This document shows positions 1 to 15,000 of a stretch of 64,000 nucleotides of DNA, piece by piece (position 1 is the stretch's first letter; each line of letters starts with the position of its first letter). This stretch comes from Otis tarda (Eukaryota > Chordata > Aves > Otidiformes > Otididae): assembly GCA_026413225.1 (NCBI GenBank), contig CM048552.1, positions 197,624,053-197,688,052 on the forward strand. The letters are read 5' to 3'. Below the pieces are notes generated by a model, which saw only the letters and a list, made by a program, of their open reading frames with translations, made no database searches and was not told where the DNA came from. The translations under genes were made by a program, and so were the position numbers.

Positions 1-3000
1 TACTGCATCATGATACAAAGTAATTGCATTTAAAAGTTTAAAAAACACTCCTCTTTAAAAAGAAACCTTTTTTTTCTGGTTGAAGAAGGTGCATTCTCTC
101 CCACTTAGGAAAGCATTTGCACAAACATCATCTACAGCTGGAGAAAGTTCCTGTTTAGCAAAATGACAAGGAATTAAATAATTCCAGAGTGAATGAGACA
201 ATTTTTCTCTTTTTAATCAAAACTGTATGTTCTTCTTGTATTCTGTACATTATCATTATACTGTCATTCGTATGTTCAAAATGAAACTGTTTAAAAATAG
301 AAATTTCTTACCCTGTTCCACCTTACACTGGGCAAATCCCGAGTAAAATTTGATTGTGGAGACGTTATCACCACTTGTTGGCTCTGATTTTATACTGTTT
401 CTTAAGCATGATGGATTGCCCATGAAAGGAACAAAAAATAGCACGACTTTGATGTCATCATGCTCTTTATAAAATCAGTTGATAAAGCAAAGAAAACAAA
501 ATAATTTACAAAATGTTTATCTCAGGGCAGGGCTGAAGATACTTTTCCCTTCTACTGCATCTTATTTTTAGGTAATGCATGAATAGAGGATCAATACTGC
601 ATCTGGTTTTGGAGCTCAGGAATTTCATTCCTATTTACCAAACTGAATGGAAGTCTTAGTTGAATCCTGTGGTGGCATAAAACAGCCAGATTGTTCCATA
701 GCAAACAGAGTCATGTTCATTAAGAATCTTATTCTACCACTATTACCCGTATAGCTACTATCTCATGATACAAAATAATTCAATTTAAAAGTTGTCTATT
801 AGAGTAGTAGGGAACAAGTGGCAGAACTCAGAGTATAATATTTATCACTTTGTAAAAGAATAACTAAAACCCAACCAAACAAAGAGAATGCTTTCTGCTT
901 TCTGGTTCAGATTTCTTGAACTGGAAAGCAGTCTCATTACCAGCCTTAGAATATTATTTTTTTGGCTGTACATCCATGAACCTTGAAACACAAATGTAAA
1001 AGGCAGCTTTCTTTAGCTGAATGCAGCCTGGATTTCAACATGACATGTGCAGCATCCTATATATAAAAGACTACTGATGGAAGACTTACCACAACCGTAA
1101 ACTCCTCAGTAAATCCTCCTTCAGGAACCATAACATCATGCCGACATACTGCCTTTTTCTTACACTTTAACCATGGCAATGCTTCTTTTATATTTGCTTG
1201 AAAAACAGGTAATTTGTGAATAACTTGCTTTTCAACATTAGTCTTTTCAGAATTTGTGCATGTAGAGGCAGATGAACCAAACAGTCCTGAACTCTGCATC
1301 GGAGCAACAGAAGAAAAACAAACTTGTTCTGTGCCTCCTGCCGCTACTTGAAAGAAGGGAGCTAAGGGAAAAGCAGGTGCAGAAACACCCACAAAAACAT
1401 CTGTTGAGAGTGCAGGTGTCTGAAGTGATTTTTGTTGAGTGAAATCAATTCCTCCTCCTGGCTCAGGTTTAAAAGCAAATGATGAGAGAGGTTCAGCAGC
1501 TTCCAGCAGATGAAGGTCATATGGTGAAGGTGACCTTGTTCCAGATGATCTCTCCTTTGTGATATCTCTAGCAAAACCAAAATTTGATTTGAGGCTGCAA
1601 GGACTACTTCCAAGTTCAGAAACATTTACAAAGCCCTGTGCTGTGCTTTTTGCTGAGATGCACTTTTGAATAATAGCAACTTCTTCAGGCTGAACTTGGC
1701 AGCTTTCAGGTTCACCTTCCTCACTTAGGAAATCAGCTGAATAAACATCGGCTGCTGCTTGGGAAAATACCTGTTTAGTAAAATTACAAGGAGACAAAAT
1801 AATTCCAGAATTAGTAAAATACTTTTATCTTTTTAATCAAAAAATGGTATTTCTTCTTATATTGTGTGCAGTATCATTATGCTGTTATTCATATGTTCAA
1901 AATGAAACATTAGTTAAACTAAACATTTCTTACCCTATTCTGCCTTACACTGGACAAATTCAGAGGAAAATCTGACTGTGACAAAAAATAGGAGCAGAGA
2001 AGCATTTTGCATTATTAAGATAAAAATGATTAATATAATGATGATTAGAAGCTAAGGAAATTCCACTGTACAATACTGTTGTTCATACATAGAAGACAGA
2101 TCTACGCAAAGTGAAGCATGGATTCTGGTTGTGTTGACTCAAGCTGGGAAGTTCACATGTTGCACAGCAATTCTGGCAGATGTACCAGCTGAGGTCCAGC
2201 AGCTGCTGCATACAAGCTAGTGAGCCTGGCCTGTACTGACACCATACACCAACATAGATGTTTGGTACTCTTCTGCCTAGGAATTCTTTGGCCAAAGGAT
2301 CAGGAAAATGGCTTTATATGACTTGATCTAACTTAAAGAACACCCAGATACCGTTCTAAATAGCTCACAATCTTAGTACCTTACAGACTACAGGCTGATA
2401 CGATATTCCTGAGTTGTATTAAATGCACATCATGGTCATGTGCACCATATTTTAATAGACAAGTAGGTGTTTTCTTGAGTCCCCTACACAATTTGGAGAT
2501 GTAAAGCTTTAATCTGTTAAGACTTCACAGACTGACAGAATTAATACCTGCTGGCTAACGGATGCAGGCATCTCGTAGTTTCCAAAGTCAAGACAGAGCT
2601 ACCATAACTAGCAAACATTGAATTCCACTAGTTAAAAGTTTCTCTCGTTGCTCCCCTCTCATCCCAGAGACTGTCCCATTGCATGCTACCAATATGTCCT
2701 CTTCTTCCAGTCAAGCTTATCCCCATTCCCAGTAGTCTCTCTGCTTTGCCTGTACCTCTCCTCCTAGAGGAGACTTAGTTATGGATAAATAGTTTCCTTG
2801 AAACTCTATCCCCCCTCATCCCCCAGCTTCTTAGAGTTGAATTTAAGGCTTTATCTACACTGGTGTATTCTTGTGAAAGAATGCTCTAACAGGTGTTAGT
2901 TTCTTCTGGAAGGGAGAAGTAGTCTGAGAGATAATTATCATATTGTCTCTCAGAACTTCTGCTGCACTCCTGATATTTTTAGGTGTACTTTATTTCTGGG

Positions 3001-6000
3001 ACAGATTCCTCCAAATTTTCATGTTTATAGTAAAATTCCACACAGTACTTGTGCGACATTAATTATATTCAAAATAATTAAAAATCTAACAGATTTCATG
3101 AACAATTACTATATGGCTGAACATACAATACAGCACCACAACTGGATAATATACCAAAAATGTTAGCAATAAGAATATATATTAAATGTAGTTACCGTGT
3201 TGCTAAAGGCAAATGCATCTGAAAAGGAAGAGCCAGAGGAGCCAGATTCCATTGAGTTTTGCTCCCAATCCATGTAAGGTAAAAAATCTACATCTTCTTG
3301 AGCTATAATTTCCAGTATGTTTGGAGCATCAGTGGAACAAGTTTCATTAGCATCCTAAATTAAAATGCATCACAGTTACGAAACTGAACATTCTCTGGCA
3401 TTACAGAGACAGGGCATTGTTCTTTGTGAGCTTGAAATGTGCTGAAAACAGGGAATAAGTGGATAACGCAGTACATTAAAAATATATATACAAAAAAACC
3501 CCAGTAAATGTAACTTGGCATTTTTTACTATATTGAGGGACAATGTATTGTCAGTAATTAGATTCACATGAAATGTAAAGTTGGACAGTATATATTTGTA
3601 TGTATAATTTGTTCAAATCCACATAATTGAAATAAAATCCTAATCTTACGCAGTTTTTTTTTGCCAGAATCCTATCGCCACCCTTTAAAGGAAAGCAACC
3701 ATAAGCATTATTATAGATGTGCTTAAAATACATTGCATTCTGCAAAATCATGTGAAGAAGACAAATTACATAGCATATACAGTGCCAAGCTGAATGCACT
3801 AGTCTGGGTATTTCTGCATGGTACTGCATTGCGTTGTGTAGGTGCTTTTTCTTTAAGATGTCTGCAATGTTTTGTTCCACTGGGTCAAAAAAGTAATTCT
3901 AGAAATGAGATTAAAGCTATTATATTTACAGACAGAATTCAAACATAACATTCTAGAAGTCTATTTCTTGAGAGGCTGTGTTGGCTTTATTTAGTTGCAG
4001 TTCCTTCTGCTGGAAGTTTCCCCTTTGTCTGCTGGACTCGTTTGGGTCTACGGCAGACCCGCCACTGGGTCATGGAATGTTTAGCGATAACGTATTTAAG
4101 AAGGGGAAAATAATGAAAAAAAAAAAAGAAAAGGAGTGAAGAAGCAGAAGCGGTGGGCAGAGAGGGGGAGGCGTGAGCCTTGTGGGCCTTGCGGCCCTCA
4201 CCCTCTGGCCTCCTGCTGTGCGGCCCACTGGGTCCAACTCGGCCCAGCAAGAAGTGGAGAGGAGATGAAATGTGAAGAGAACTTGAGAGGTGTCTGCCTG
4301 AGCCGATTGTGAAGAATTTCTTGTGAGAGGAATGGCTGCAGATGCCAAGGTCAGTGAAGAAGGAGGGGGAGCAGTAATGCGGCTCCTGGCCAAGATTCCC
4401 CTGCAGCCCGTGGTGCAGCCCATGATGGAGCAGGCTGTCCCCCTGCAGCCCGTGGAGGCCCACGGAGGAGAGTTGAGTCTGCTTCACCTGTAACTGTAAC
4501 TTAAATGATGTCTCTGTGTCATTACCTCAAACCTCGAGCTTTTTGTTATATTATCTCTCCCTCATTCCTTCGGAGAGTCGGGGGAGTGAGTGAGAGACTG
4601 TAGCTTAGTCCTGAGCAGAGCTGAACCATGATAAAGGCATCATATTGACAAGGGGAAACTGAATCTTTTGAAGAATTCCAAAAACAGATACATGAAAATC
4701 AGAATGACAGATAATAATCTGTTGACATCCTTCATAAATAGCTAGTTCATGAAATCACACAAGTTTTCCCTTGCTAATCTGCAACATATCTTTTCTTCTT
4801 TCTTCTTCCTTCTTTTCTTTCTGTGCATTACAGAAAGATATTTAAATTGACTCAGTTGAGTTATCTTATTTTGAAAAGTAGTCCTAACCTAGGAATTTCT
4901 AATAACTTCACATCATTGCATTTTATAGTTGCTTTTTAATCAGATGCTTTTTGGAAAGTATGTCTGTCTTTTGATCTTTAACTGCAAATGTTTGACTTGT
5001 TACTCAGGAAAGCAATATTTCCAGAAAAATCTAACTCTTATAATGTACATATGCTACTGGTACTGCTTTTTTTCATAATGTAGACATCAAGATGAAACAG
5101 TAAAAAATAGGAAAAGGTATCGTTGTTTTATCCAGCATCTCCATTGAATTCTTCATTCAGGCCTACTTTTATTTATGTTAATATACCATATGAAATATAA
5201 ATTGTGGTGATGAAAGAACTGATTTGGACACTGTAAAAAGCTGTAAAAATTATCTGTTTTGAACTTCACAAGGTTCCAGGCCCATTTCTCCAGCCTATCG
5301 AGGTACTTCTGGATGGCAGCACAACCCTCTGGTGTACCAGCTCCCCTTCCCAGTTTTCTATCATTAGCAAACTTGCTGAAGGTACAACTCTGTCCCATCA
5401 TCCAGAATATTAATGAAGATTTTGAACATGACAGGCACCACTACTGGCTGCTGGGGTACACTAGTAGTCACTGGTGTCCAACTACACTTCCTGCCACTGA
5501 TCACCACCCTCAGGGCCTGGCCATTCAGCCAGTTTTCAATCCACCTCACTGTCTGCTCATCCAGCCCATACTTCATCAACTTCTGTATAAGATCATATGG
5601 GAGACAGTGTCAAAAGCCTTCCTGAAGTTCATGTAGACAATATCCACTGCTCTCCCCTCATCTAAGATGTCAGTCATTTAATCTTCAAAGTTTATCAAAT
5701 TGGTCAAGCTTGACTTCCCCATGGTGAATCCATGTTGGCTACTTCTGATTACTTTCTTATCCTTCATGTGCCTGGAAATGGTTTCTAGGATTAGCTGCTC
5801 CACCACCTTCCGAGGGATCAAGGTGAGGCTGATCAGCCTGTGGTTCCCTGAGTCCTCTTTCTTGCCCTTCCTGAACATAGGAATAACACTTGCTTTCCTC
5901 CAGTCTTTGGACACTTCTCCCAATTGCCATGATCATGCAATGATTTTTGAGAGTGGCCTCCCAATGACATCAGCCAGCTCCCTCAGCCCTTGTGGGTGCA

Positions 6001-9000
6001 TCCCACCAGGGCCCATGGACTTACGTATGTCCAGTTTGCTTAAGTATTTCTTAACCTGACACTCTTCCACCAAGGGCGCATCTTCCTTGTTCTAAACTTC
6101 CCCTATGGTCTCTGGGGCCTTGAATTTCCAAAGGTTGGTCTTGCTAGTAAAGACTGAGGCAACAGAGGTGTTCAGTACCTCAGCCTTTTCCATGTCCTGT
6201 GTCACCAGTTCCCTTGCCCCATTCAGCAGCAGGCCTACATTTTTCCTAGTGTTCCTTTTGCCACTTATGTACTTACAGAAACCCTTCATGTTGTCCTTCA
6301 CACCCACAACTCCATGTGGACTTTAGCTTTCCTAAAAATGTCAATGCATGGTCAGATAGCATCTCTATATTACTTCCAGGTTACCTGTCCCTGCTTCCAC
6401 TGTCAGTGGACTTCCCTTTTATGTTCGAGTTTTTCCAGGAGTTCCTTCTTCATGTTCACACCAGGCCTCCTGGCATTTTTGCCTGACTTTCTGTTCATTG
6501 GGATCAACTGCTCTTGAGCTTGGAGGAAGCGATCCTTGAATCTGAAATAGTGACTACAGGTAACTTCTATAATCAGTGCTGAGAAAACAACCTCTTCAGA
6601 AAATTAATCTGAACTGGTTTAGGAATTGAACTTTAGTATGAGATTAATCAAGCTCTAGAAGTATCAATTTATTTCCATTGACCATGAGAGGAAGGCAAAT
6701 GTGACTGATTTATTGCTAAATGTACACACACGTATTTGGTCACATGAATTCCCATTCTCTGTGCCCCACCTAATACTTAATCCAACTGATACCATCTTGC
6801 TTATTGTGATACAGCTTTCCATTTGAAAACTCTTCTTACCGAGTTTTGAATTTCAAGGTTGTCATTTATATGTACTCCTTTCCATTTGCTGCAAAGCCTC
6901 TGTTTCTCCTACCACTGCCCTAACACTGAAAACAAATGAAGAGGTTCCATAGTTTACTGCAATATTAAAGAGAGATTTTTCAAGTTTTGCTTTCCTTGTG
7001 ACTTCCACCTGACACAGACTCCCCTAGAATGCCTTTTGCCAATACAAAATCTATTACTTCAGCAATCCATGGCTAGAGTGGCCAGTTTGCTATAGACTGG
7101 CATCCGTACTGTTTATGAGAAAGGGTTCTGTGGCTTATGCACTGAGGAGTGCTCTTCATCTGGCCTTGTCCTTTGACCTGTCTGGCTCCCACAGCACTAT
7201 TAGGAATTACAGCCCTTGTAGAAAATCACAACAGGAACACATAGATTCACAAACTTTGATTGTAAAGTAAGGACAAGCAATAAAAAAAAAAAAAAAAGGA
7301 AAATAACTTGCTATATTGCAGAAGAAACTGAAATAATGTCAAAAATAATAGTTTTAGCTCTATTGTAAAGAATAATCATTGTTCAGCAAAAGGAAGACTG
7401 ATTTTGATGTGTACAAGGTTACAGAATTTAAGAGTCTTTTGACAGAAGCTAATGGGAACAAAATATATAGAAAACATACCCTTTTCTCAACTGCAACAAA
7501 GCTTGTAAACTGGCTTATAATCGAGTTCTCCAAGCTGAGGTGAATAATCATGTTTTTCAAGATTTGTTTCTTCATCTAGATTGTTAAGTATTAACAAATG
7601 GAACAAGTAGAAAAAAACCAATCAATTAAAAGAAACATTGATGTAAAACTGAACACATATAAACTACAAAGCACACTTATGCACTCAAAATAGGGACAGG
7701 TAAAAGGAAGAGCTCATGTGAATACACTGGCCTGCCTAACTGTCTACTCGCTTTTAGCTTTCTCCTCCCTTTTAACTTTTTCTACTCCCCCACTCAACTT
7801 TGGGCAGGGATAAGCATTTTCTCTAGTTAGACTTCTTTTGGTTCTATCCTTCTTTTAGTGTAAGAAGCAGCTGTATTTTATAAGAAATGTTAGTCTGAAG
7901 TCTCAAATAAGCCAAGATAACAATATGGTGAGTTTTCAACTAGCTAACAGCCATTCTTTTAACAGATCATCAGATCATTAAGTCTATCTGTAAGACACAG
8001 GTCATTATCTTCCACATGGACTTTTGCTGGACTAATATGTATTGATTTTCACAAAACTAAAACATTATGTGTCACAGGAAAAGAAGAATCACCAATGACC
8101 TACAACGACAGGGTATAGATTAGGAAAAATATGCACGCATTATGCCAATAGAGGACATTCTACATTCTTACGGTGGGGAAGAAGAAAAGACTGTCCCAAA
8201 ATTTTTTAAAATCTTATCTGTGAGGATATTGCTATGTGGTGACTTTAACCTTAAAGTGATATTAGAATTGTAACCTTCTAGTTACATTTAACAAAGCATG
8301 AAAATCTTCTCTATTCCACTGAAATGTTTGCTATTTAGCATTTTAAATGTATACTTTTTATTTCAGATTATCAAACCTCATGTTCTGTTTCATCCTCATG
8401 AAGAATCCCATCTTCATAGTCATTAATGAAAGCTCTTGCTGCGAGTTTGTGCAGCACCTAGAAAGAAAAGAAAGTAAAGTTAGTCTAGCATGTTCAACTT
8501 CAAAAAAATAATTAGGTCTACCATAATAAAGTAATTTTTGACCTGAGGGGCTGTATGCAGAAAAGGGAAATACTGAATTGTATTAATCAGAAATTACTTT
8601 TTTTTTAATTAAACCAGTCTTTCATGGAAAAGAAAAACAATTTTGTCTCGTCAATATGTTAAAGCTAACAAAGAGAGGGAGCTTTGTGGGAGCAATTTGG
8701 TGATGTTCAGCTGTATTCCAGTTCCAATTCCAAAACATTCCCCCTGGCTCATTTTTGGAAGAATAGATTAGATGCCAAAGAGAGCCACTTCTGAAGAAAA
8801 CCTCCTAAGCAAATAGTTACTTTTTGAGCTAAGGTAAATTGACAAAAGAAACAGGTAGGAGTTCTCAGAGTTCATCTAAAGGATCAAGATTTTTTTTTTT
8901 CTAATTTTGACCTTGTTTTTACCATTTTGCCATTTCAGTTTCAAAACTGTTTTTTTTTTTTAACTCCACCTGGAATTTGTAGTACAGGTATTTTTATAAA

Positions 9001-12000
9001 AGCAAAAATTCATTACAGCAAGCTTCTGCTTGCCAATTTTATTTGCCTGTAGAAGGGCACATCCCTGGCAGCTAACCGTCCTTATGGAAACCAACGCAAC
9101 TGACATGTCCATGGAAACCAGCACACAGTAGCAGCTTTCAAAGTGGATTACACTAAATAGGGAACAAAATAATTTCTATTTGAAAACAAATCAGCTTCCC
9201 TTAGTGGGGAAGGGGTGACAGTCATATCAGAATTATTACTGAAGGTTGACTATTATTCTGATTTTTCAAGTGTAGACACCTGTTATATTTAATAAATGGT
9301 TCTTTTTAGCTTGTTTTCCTTTTCAAAATTGGTGCTGTGTTTTCCTCTGCACAAAGACTCCTTAATTCATTGTTACTGAATGAGAGAAAAGGCTAGTAAC
9401 ACTTTACTGTCTCTTTTTCCACAGATTTCTAAAGATGACAGACTAGAGATGAGATGTTCCACATAGCAAAAATTTATAACATGAAAGAGAATGCTGCAGC
9501 AGCGCATTCCCAGAGGTTGCCTAAAGAACAGCTAACCCAAAGATAAAACTAGATCCCAAAGAAGCTGCCAGAACAAGAAGCAGCAGTTCCTATTTCGAGA
9601 AGCTTAAGTTTTGTGTTAGAAAGCACAGAGAAAGGTGTCACTTCTGTGTAAAACAGTTTCCTTTTACAAGTCTCAAAATTGAAGCTCTGTTAAAACATCA
9701 GAAATGAAAATAAGAGTGCAAGAGCTGCTGAAAACAGGGATTTCAATTCCTTCGAAAGAGCATGAGGCAGCACATAGTTGTTTAAAGCAGCTTGTCTCAC
9801 TATGGCATGTACAAATAACGTTCGCCAAACTCACTGTTCCTGTCATCTTCTGTAGTTCAGTAGTTGACACCACAGTCTCTAGCTCTTGGTCATTTAATAC
9901 TGCTCTTAAGGTGGCCTAAAAGGAAAAAAAATAATACTGTTTCCTTCTCTCTCACGCTATGTTACCAGCACACATGTATGCTGTTCTATCTCCTGAATGT
10001 AACGCAAATCTTAAGTCTTCGCATGTCTAGGTTTATAAATACTTCTCCTTACAGTTGTAAGTAATGGAATCCTGTATTTATCAAAGCACAATGATAGGAA
10101 CATTAAATTAGGTAACTTTTTCCTCTCTGCTTCTTAGAGGGAAGGCTAATAATGACAATTAGATAGTAACTTAATTATATTTAGGAATGAAAAAGAAGCC
10201 AAGAGCATGCTGCATAGTGGATATATAATACAGTATTATATTTCCTTTGTGATTGTTTTACATATGAATTTCTATCCAGTATAGTGCATGTGTATTCTAG
10301 TCTTTACCTGAGTACAGTGAGGGATGAATCCATAGACAAGAAGCCTCTCATTGTTAAATAAAGACTGTATTTGAGCAGGAGCTTGCATTGGCTCTGGTGC
10401 ACCTGTATTAAACTGTTGCCATTTAATAGAAACTGAACTGCATCCTGGAGAAAATATTCTAGATACCTGGCTCTGTATCTGTGTAAAGACGGAAAACAAA
10501 TTAGCTCTGTTTGTTAGCAGGCTTTCAAAAGAAAACATAATCTCTTAATAAAATATAACATGATTCCCATGTGAATGGCACTAATTTCTTTTTTTTTTTT
10601 TAAACGACTAAAACAAGCCACATGCTTGTAAAAATTAGTCCAATGTTTGGAAGTAATAAGGAGAATCACTCAGCCATTATTCTACTGGCTTCTGGAATAA
10701 TGAGACTTCTTTTAAGTAAAAGCTCAAATTTGAGAGTAAAGATTCTATTAATCAGGGTTGTCAAACAGGCTAGGGAATCTGGCTGGCTACACTTCGCACC
10801 ATCTCCTGCATGTGAACTCCAAGATATGCAAACAGTTCTGCACATCTCCATGGCCTGCTCTGGATAGTTCTGCATAGTTCTTGAAAGGAGGTTGTAGAGA
10901 GATTGGTGTCAGTCTCCCAGGTAAGAAGTATTAGGACAAGAGGAAATGGTCTCAATTTACACCAGGGGAGGATTAGAATTTATATTTGGAAAAATTTCTT
11001 CCTAATTGTCAAGCATTGGAACAGGCTGCCTAGGGAGGCGGTGGAGTCACCATCCCTGGAGGTATTTAAAAGACGTGTAGATGTGGTGCCTGGGGACATG
11101 GTTTAGTGGTGGACTTGGCAGTGCTCCGCTAATGGTTGGACTTGATCTTAAAGGCCTTTTCCAACCTAAATGAGTCTAGGATTCTATATCACTCAAATGA
11201 CAGCTATAATAGCAAGAGGAGAAATCTATGCTGTCATCCATTCCCCCAGGCAAAAATATGCCAGACACTAGCCTTGCTGCAGCACCTTCCTTCCTGTCAT
11301 TGTTCCAGGAGGAACCACATGCAAGGCATACGATAGTGCTGTAGACATGAAACTGAAAAGCACACATGGGGTTCTAGGTTGCCTGAAACTTCTAGATGCA
11401 CCAACAGTCAGAACTTACAGAATAGAATTGCTGCAGGCCTCATCACTACAGCAGGGACAATGCTGTAGATGGACTGTGACCTATGACAGAAGTAAAGCCA
11501 TGTTTTTCCCTTCAGGGACAATTATTTATATAGCTTCAGATTTTAAAAACTTTTTCCAAGTTGGTGTTACTGCACAAGAAAAGTACAGGAACTCTCTCAG
11601 AAAGAACAGAAGAAAAAAAAGTCATGGCTTCCTTGTTTGCTTTTACACATTCAGTGACCAATCTGAATGAGACGGTAGGGCAACTACAGTGACAAATTCC
11701 CTTCCTTGTCAACGAACTGAGGGTACTCTACAGCTCTCATATCCCTTCCTATAGCACTCGTGTTCCTGCTGAAAATAAAGCACCTTTGTAATACTCAAAC
11801 TAAATAGTTCTATTTCTCACTTGATATTAATTTATATTTAAAATAAAAGAAGGCTGAACAGACAAACATCTCTCCCACAACCTTCTATCAAATATTTCTT
11901 AAACTATCTTATTGTAATAGCAAAGCCATGTGATCCCATGAAAAGTACTAATTCCCATTTTGAGATACTAAAGATATACAGTATCAGGTATTGATATATC

Positions 12001-15000
12001 AGACAATTATCACATACTGAGTATAGTCAAGATTTATAGGTGTACCTTTGCCTCCCAGTTTGACTTTGACTTTGAGTCGAAGTATTCAAATGCTCCAGCA
12101 CCATACTGGGACAAGGATCTCAGCATGTGTCGATTTGCTGTGGAACTAACAAAAACAATTCTTTATGTACTACTGAATTAAATTGTTCACCTGATACTAT
12201 TTCTAAATATTTTGGTTTTAATTAGTACTGCAAGCTTTTTACATTTGAATGTTTTAAATTCCATCCCTTTTTCAGGGGACAGACCAAAGGAAAGCAACCA
12301 AACCAATGACTGTGCTGCTGTATTAGAGATTTCTTAACATTTGAAGAAATTACATGGTATAGGAGTTTTTACATGTCTTGGTGCAGAGCTGTACAGAGAA
12401 ATTAACTTAGGTTCAAACACCAATAAGGCTGCATCAAAATAATCCTAATCTTGAACTAATCAACCTCAGTCTCAGCAGAGCTATTTGGCATGGACACAGC
12501 TATCTTACAGCTAAGTCCAGTGTCAGCTAGGGAATGTTACTATCTGAACAACTTGGATATAACCAATATGGTGACACTTATTAGCCTGCTAGAACAGTAG
12601 GCTCTGCTCACCAACAGTCTGACTGTTAATTAAGCAGATGAGAATTATTCTGGATGAGAAACAGCACAGTATGTCTCAAATCTGCATTGCACAGAAAATA
12701 GACTCATTCCTCAACAGGACCTCTTAGTGAATTAGTGAATCCTCACCAAAACCCCTCAAGGCAAATTTAAATTGTACAATTGTGTCTATGCCAAGAACAC
12801 ATAACATCTTGGGTTTAAAGTTTACTGCTCTTTTAGAAGTCTTTCTATAGATTTTGCTGCCTTGTACAACTCTGTAAAATACAAATCTTGCACTATTTAA
12901 ATATTTTTTTTCATTTACCCACAGAGAATTATCACAGATAAAACAGAAGTAGTGTTCTGTATTAATTCAGCCTTCTAGAAAACACTCTCTTTGTCTACAC
13001 AAGAGTATGAACCAGAGTGAACTTCTCTTTTACATTACATCTTCACCATTATTACTTTACCAATGCAACACATCACATGCAGATTGTGCCTACTGAAAGC
13101 AAATTGTTGCACATTAGCACATTAATGTTAGTGGTCTAGAGGAACCATTAAAAGCCATGCCCTCTCAGACTACTAGCACTGAGGTAATCCATCGCCAGGC
13201 ATAGTTCCATCATATCAATAACCGATAATCAATGAATGTAAATATGCTTAACATGAACGTAATAGGAATGTAAATATGTTGAAGATGGTGTCACTGTACT
13301 GCTAATGGACACATTCTATCTGTTCTTTATTGTGTGATGATGCAAATTCTATTGTAGTCATAACACATGATTACTCTGGAAGAGCACTGGGATATCTGGT
13401 ATGGGGCCTGAAGGGTGTGCTGGGAGAGCGCCCACAGCCATGAGTTCTGGGGATTGTTGCAGGAGCTATGGTGAAGGTGTAATTAAAAAAAAAAAAGTCC
13501 TAGAAGAACATGACCCTCACCACTGGTCTTTATTTTGCCTCACAGGACATGGTAAGAACCTAACACCTCCCTGACCCTTTCCCATTTATGCCTTGCAATC
13601 TGAAATATGTAACTGTGACTCTTTTTATTTAAAAAAAAAAAAAAAGTTGTTTCAGTTGTTGTTACTGAAAACAGTCAAACTCCATTACAATGAATTTCAG
13701 TGAGGTTTTGCCTGTTCCTCTGATTGCTGAGAAGTCTAGAGCTTACTTTGTCTTTAAGTAATACTTTACAAACAAATGAAAATTAAATAATGAAATTATA
13801 CAACTATTAAAGTCGCATTGAAATTGCACTATTAAAATGAAACTATACCAAAACATGAAATACAAAGTTTTAAAATGTTAACTCTTGTTTTGTCCAATTA
13901 TACTCTTAAATAGTAAAGTTGTAATAATAGAAAATATATGAATAGGTAAGACTACCTGGACATGGAATGAATATTATTATAGGCATCTGAACTTTGAAAT
14001 TCCTTACATATTTTCCATTCTGTTATTAAAGGTATGCAAACACTTCTATATTTAATCTAAACATACACATATATTTAACACAGTACACTCAGGCATCTGT
14101 CAGTTCTCAGCTTATTAACCTCTCACTTCAAATAAATTATCAGGGATTTAAAACAAATGCAATTGCTAGCTATCTTCGTACTTACCCAACACCACATGTA
14201 AATAACCGCGTATGTTGGACATTATCTTTCACAATCTGGAAGGTCACACTCTCATTCTGAATGTGTCCATCTGATATAAGAAGAATGTTGCGATGTCCTT
14301 GAGAAGGAAATAGCAGACTTAAGTAACGTAAGGTCTTCCATAAATCAGTGTTTCCCAGTGTTGCAGTAGCAGACTGAAAAGTAAAGTATTACAATTTTAG
14401 TTTGAATGTATTTTTCCTAAAATAACATAAAATTTATAACTTAATCTTTATTTAATTATACATGACTCCTAGTTTCAAAATATAAATGATTAGTTCTGAA
14501 GTTTTATTTGTTCCTGCTCTTCCATAATTACTGTTAGAGACAGAGCTTAAGGCCCATCTAGTCCTGTATCTTCTCTGGCTTAGGCAAAATAGATAAGAAA
14601 AAATGGTAAATTCTTCTCCTACATTATTTTCAGAGCTTTCAGTAACCACTGGTTTGGGGACTTCTTGAACTAGAGTTTTCATCCACACTATTGCATCTAA
14701 AATGCTATTTACTGCTCTACCTTTCAATTTGCCAACCTGCTTTCTGAACTGAATTACAGTTTAGCCTCTACATCAAGCATGACAAGAAGTTCTGCTATTT
14801 ATTATGCATGAAAAGGACTGTTTGGTTTTTGTTTTGGATCTGCCAACTGATCATTTTGCTGGGTGTCCTGTGATCCTGGAAAGTAACCATCCCTGTTCCC
14901 CTTCTCTTCTGTTTATCCTGGAAAAGAGATTACTCTGTAAAGATTCAACAGAGGCTAAAAAAATCAGTATGAGTCCTCTTCTCATACAGCAGGTCTTCCA

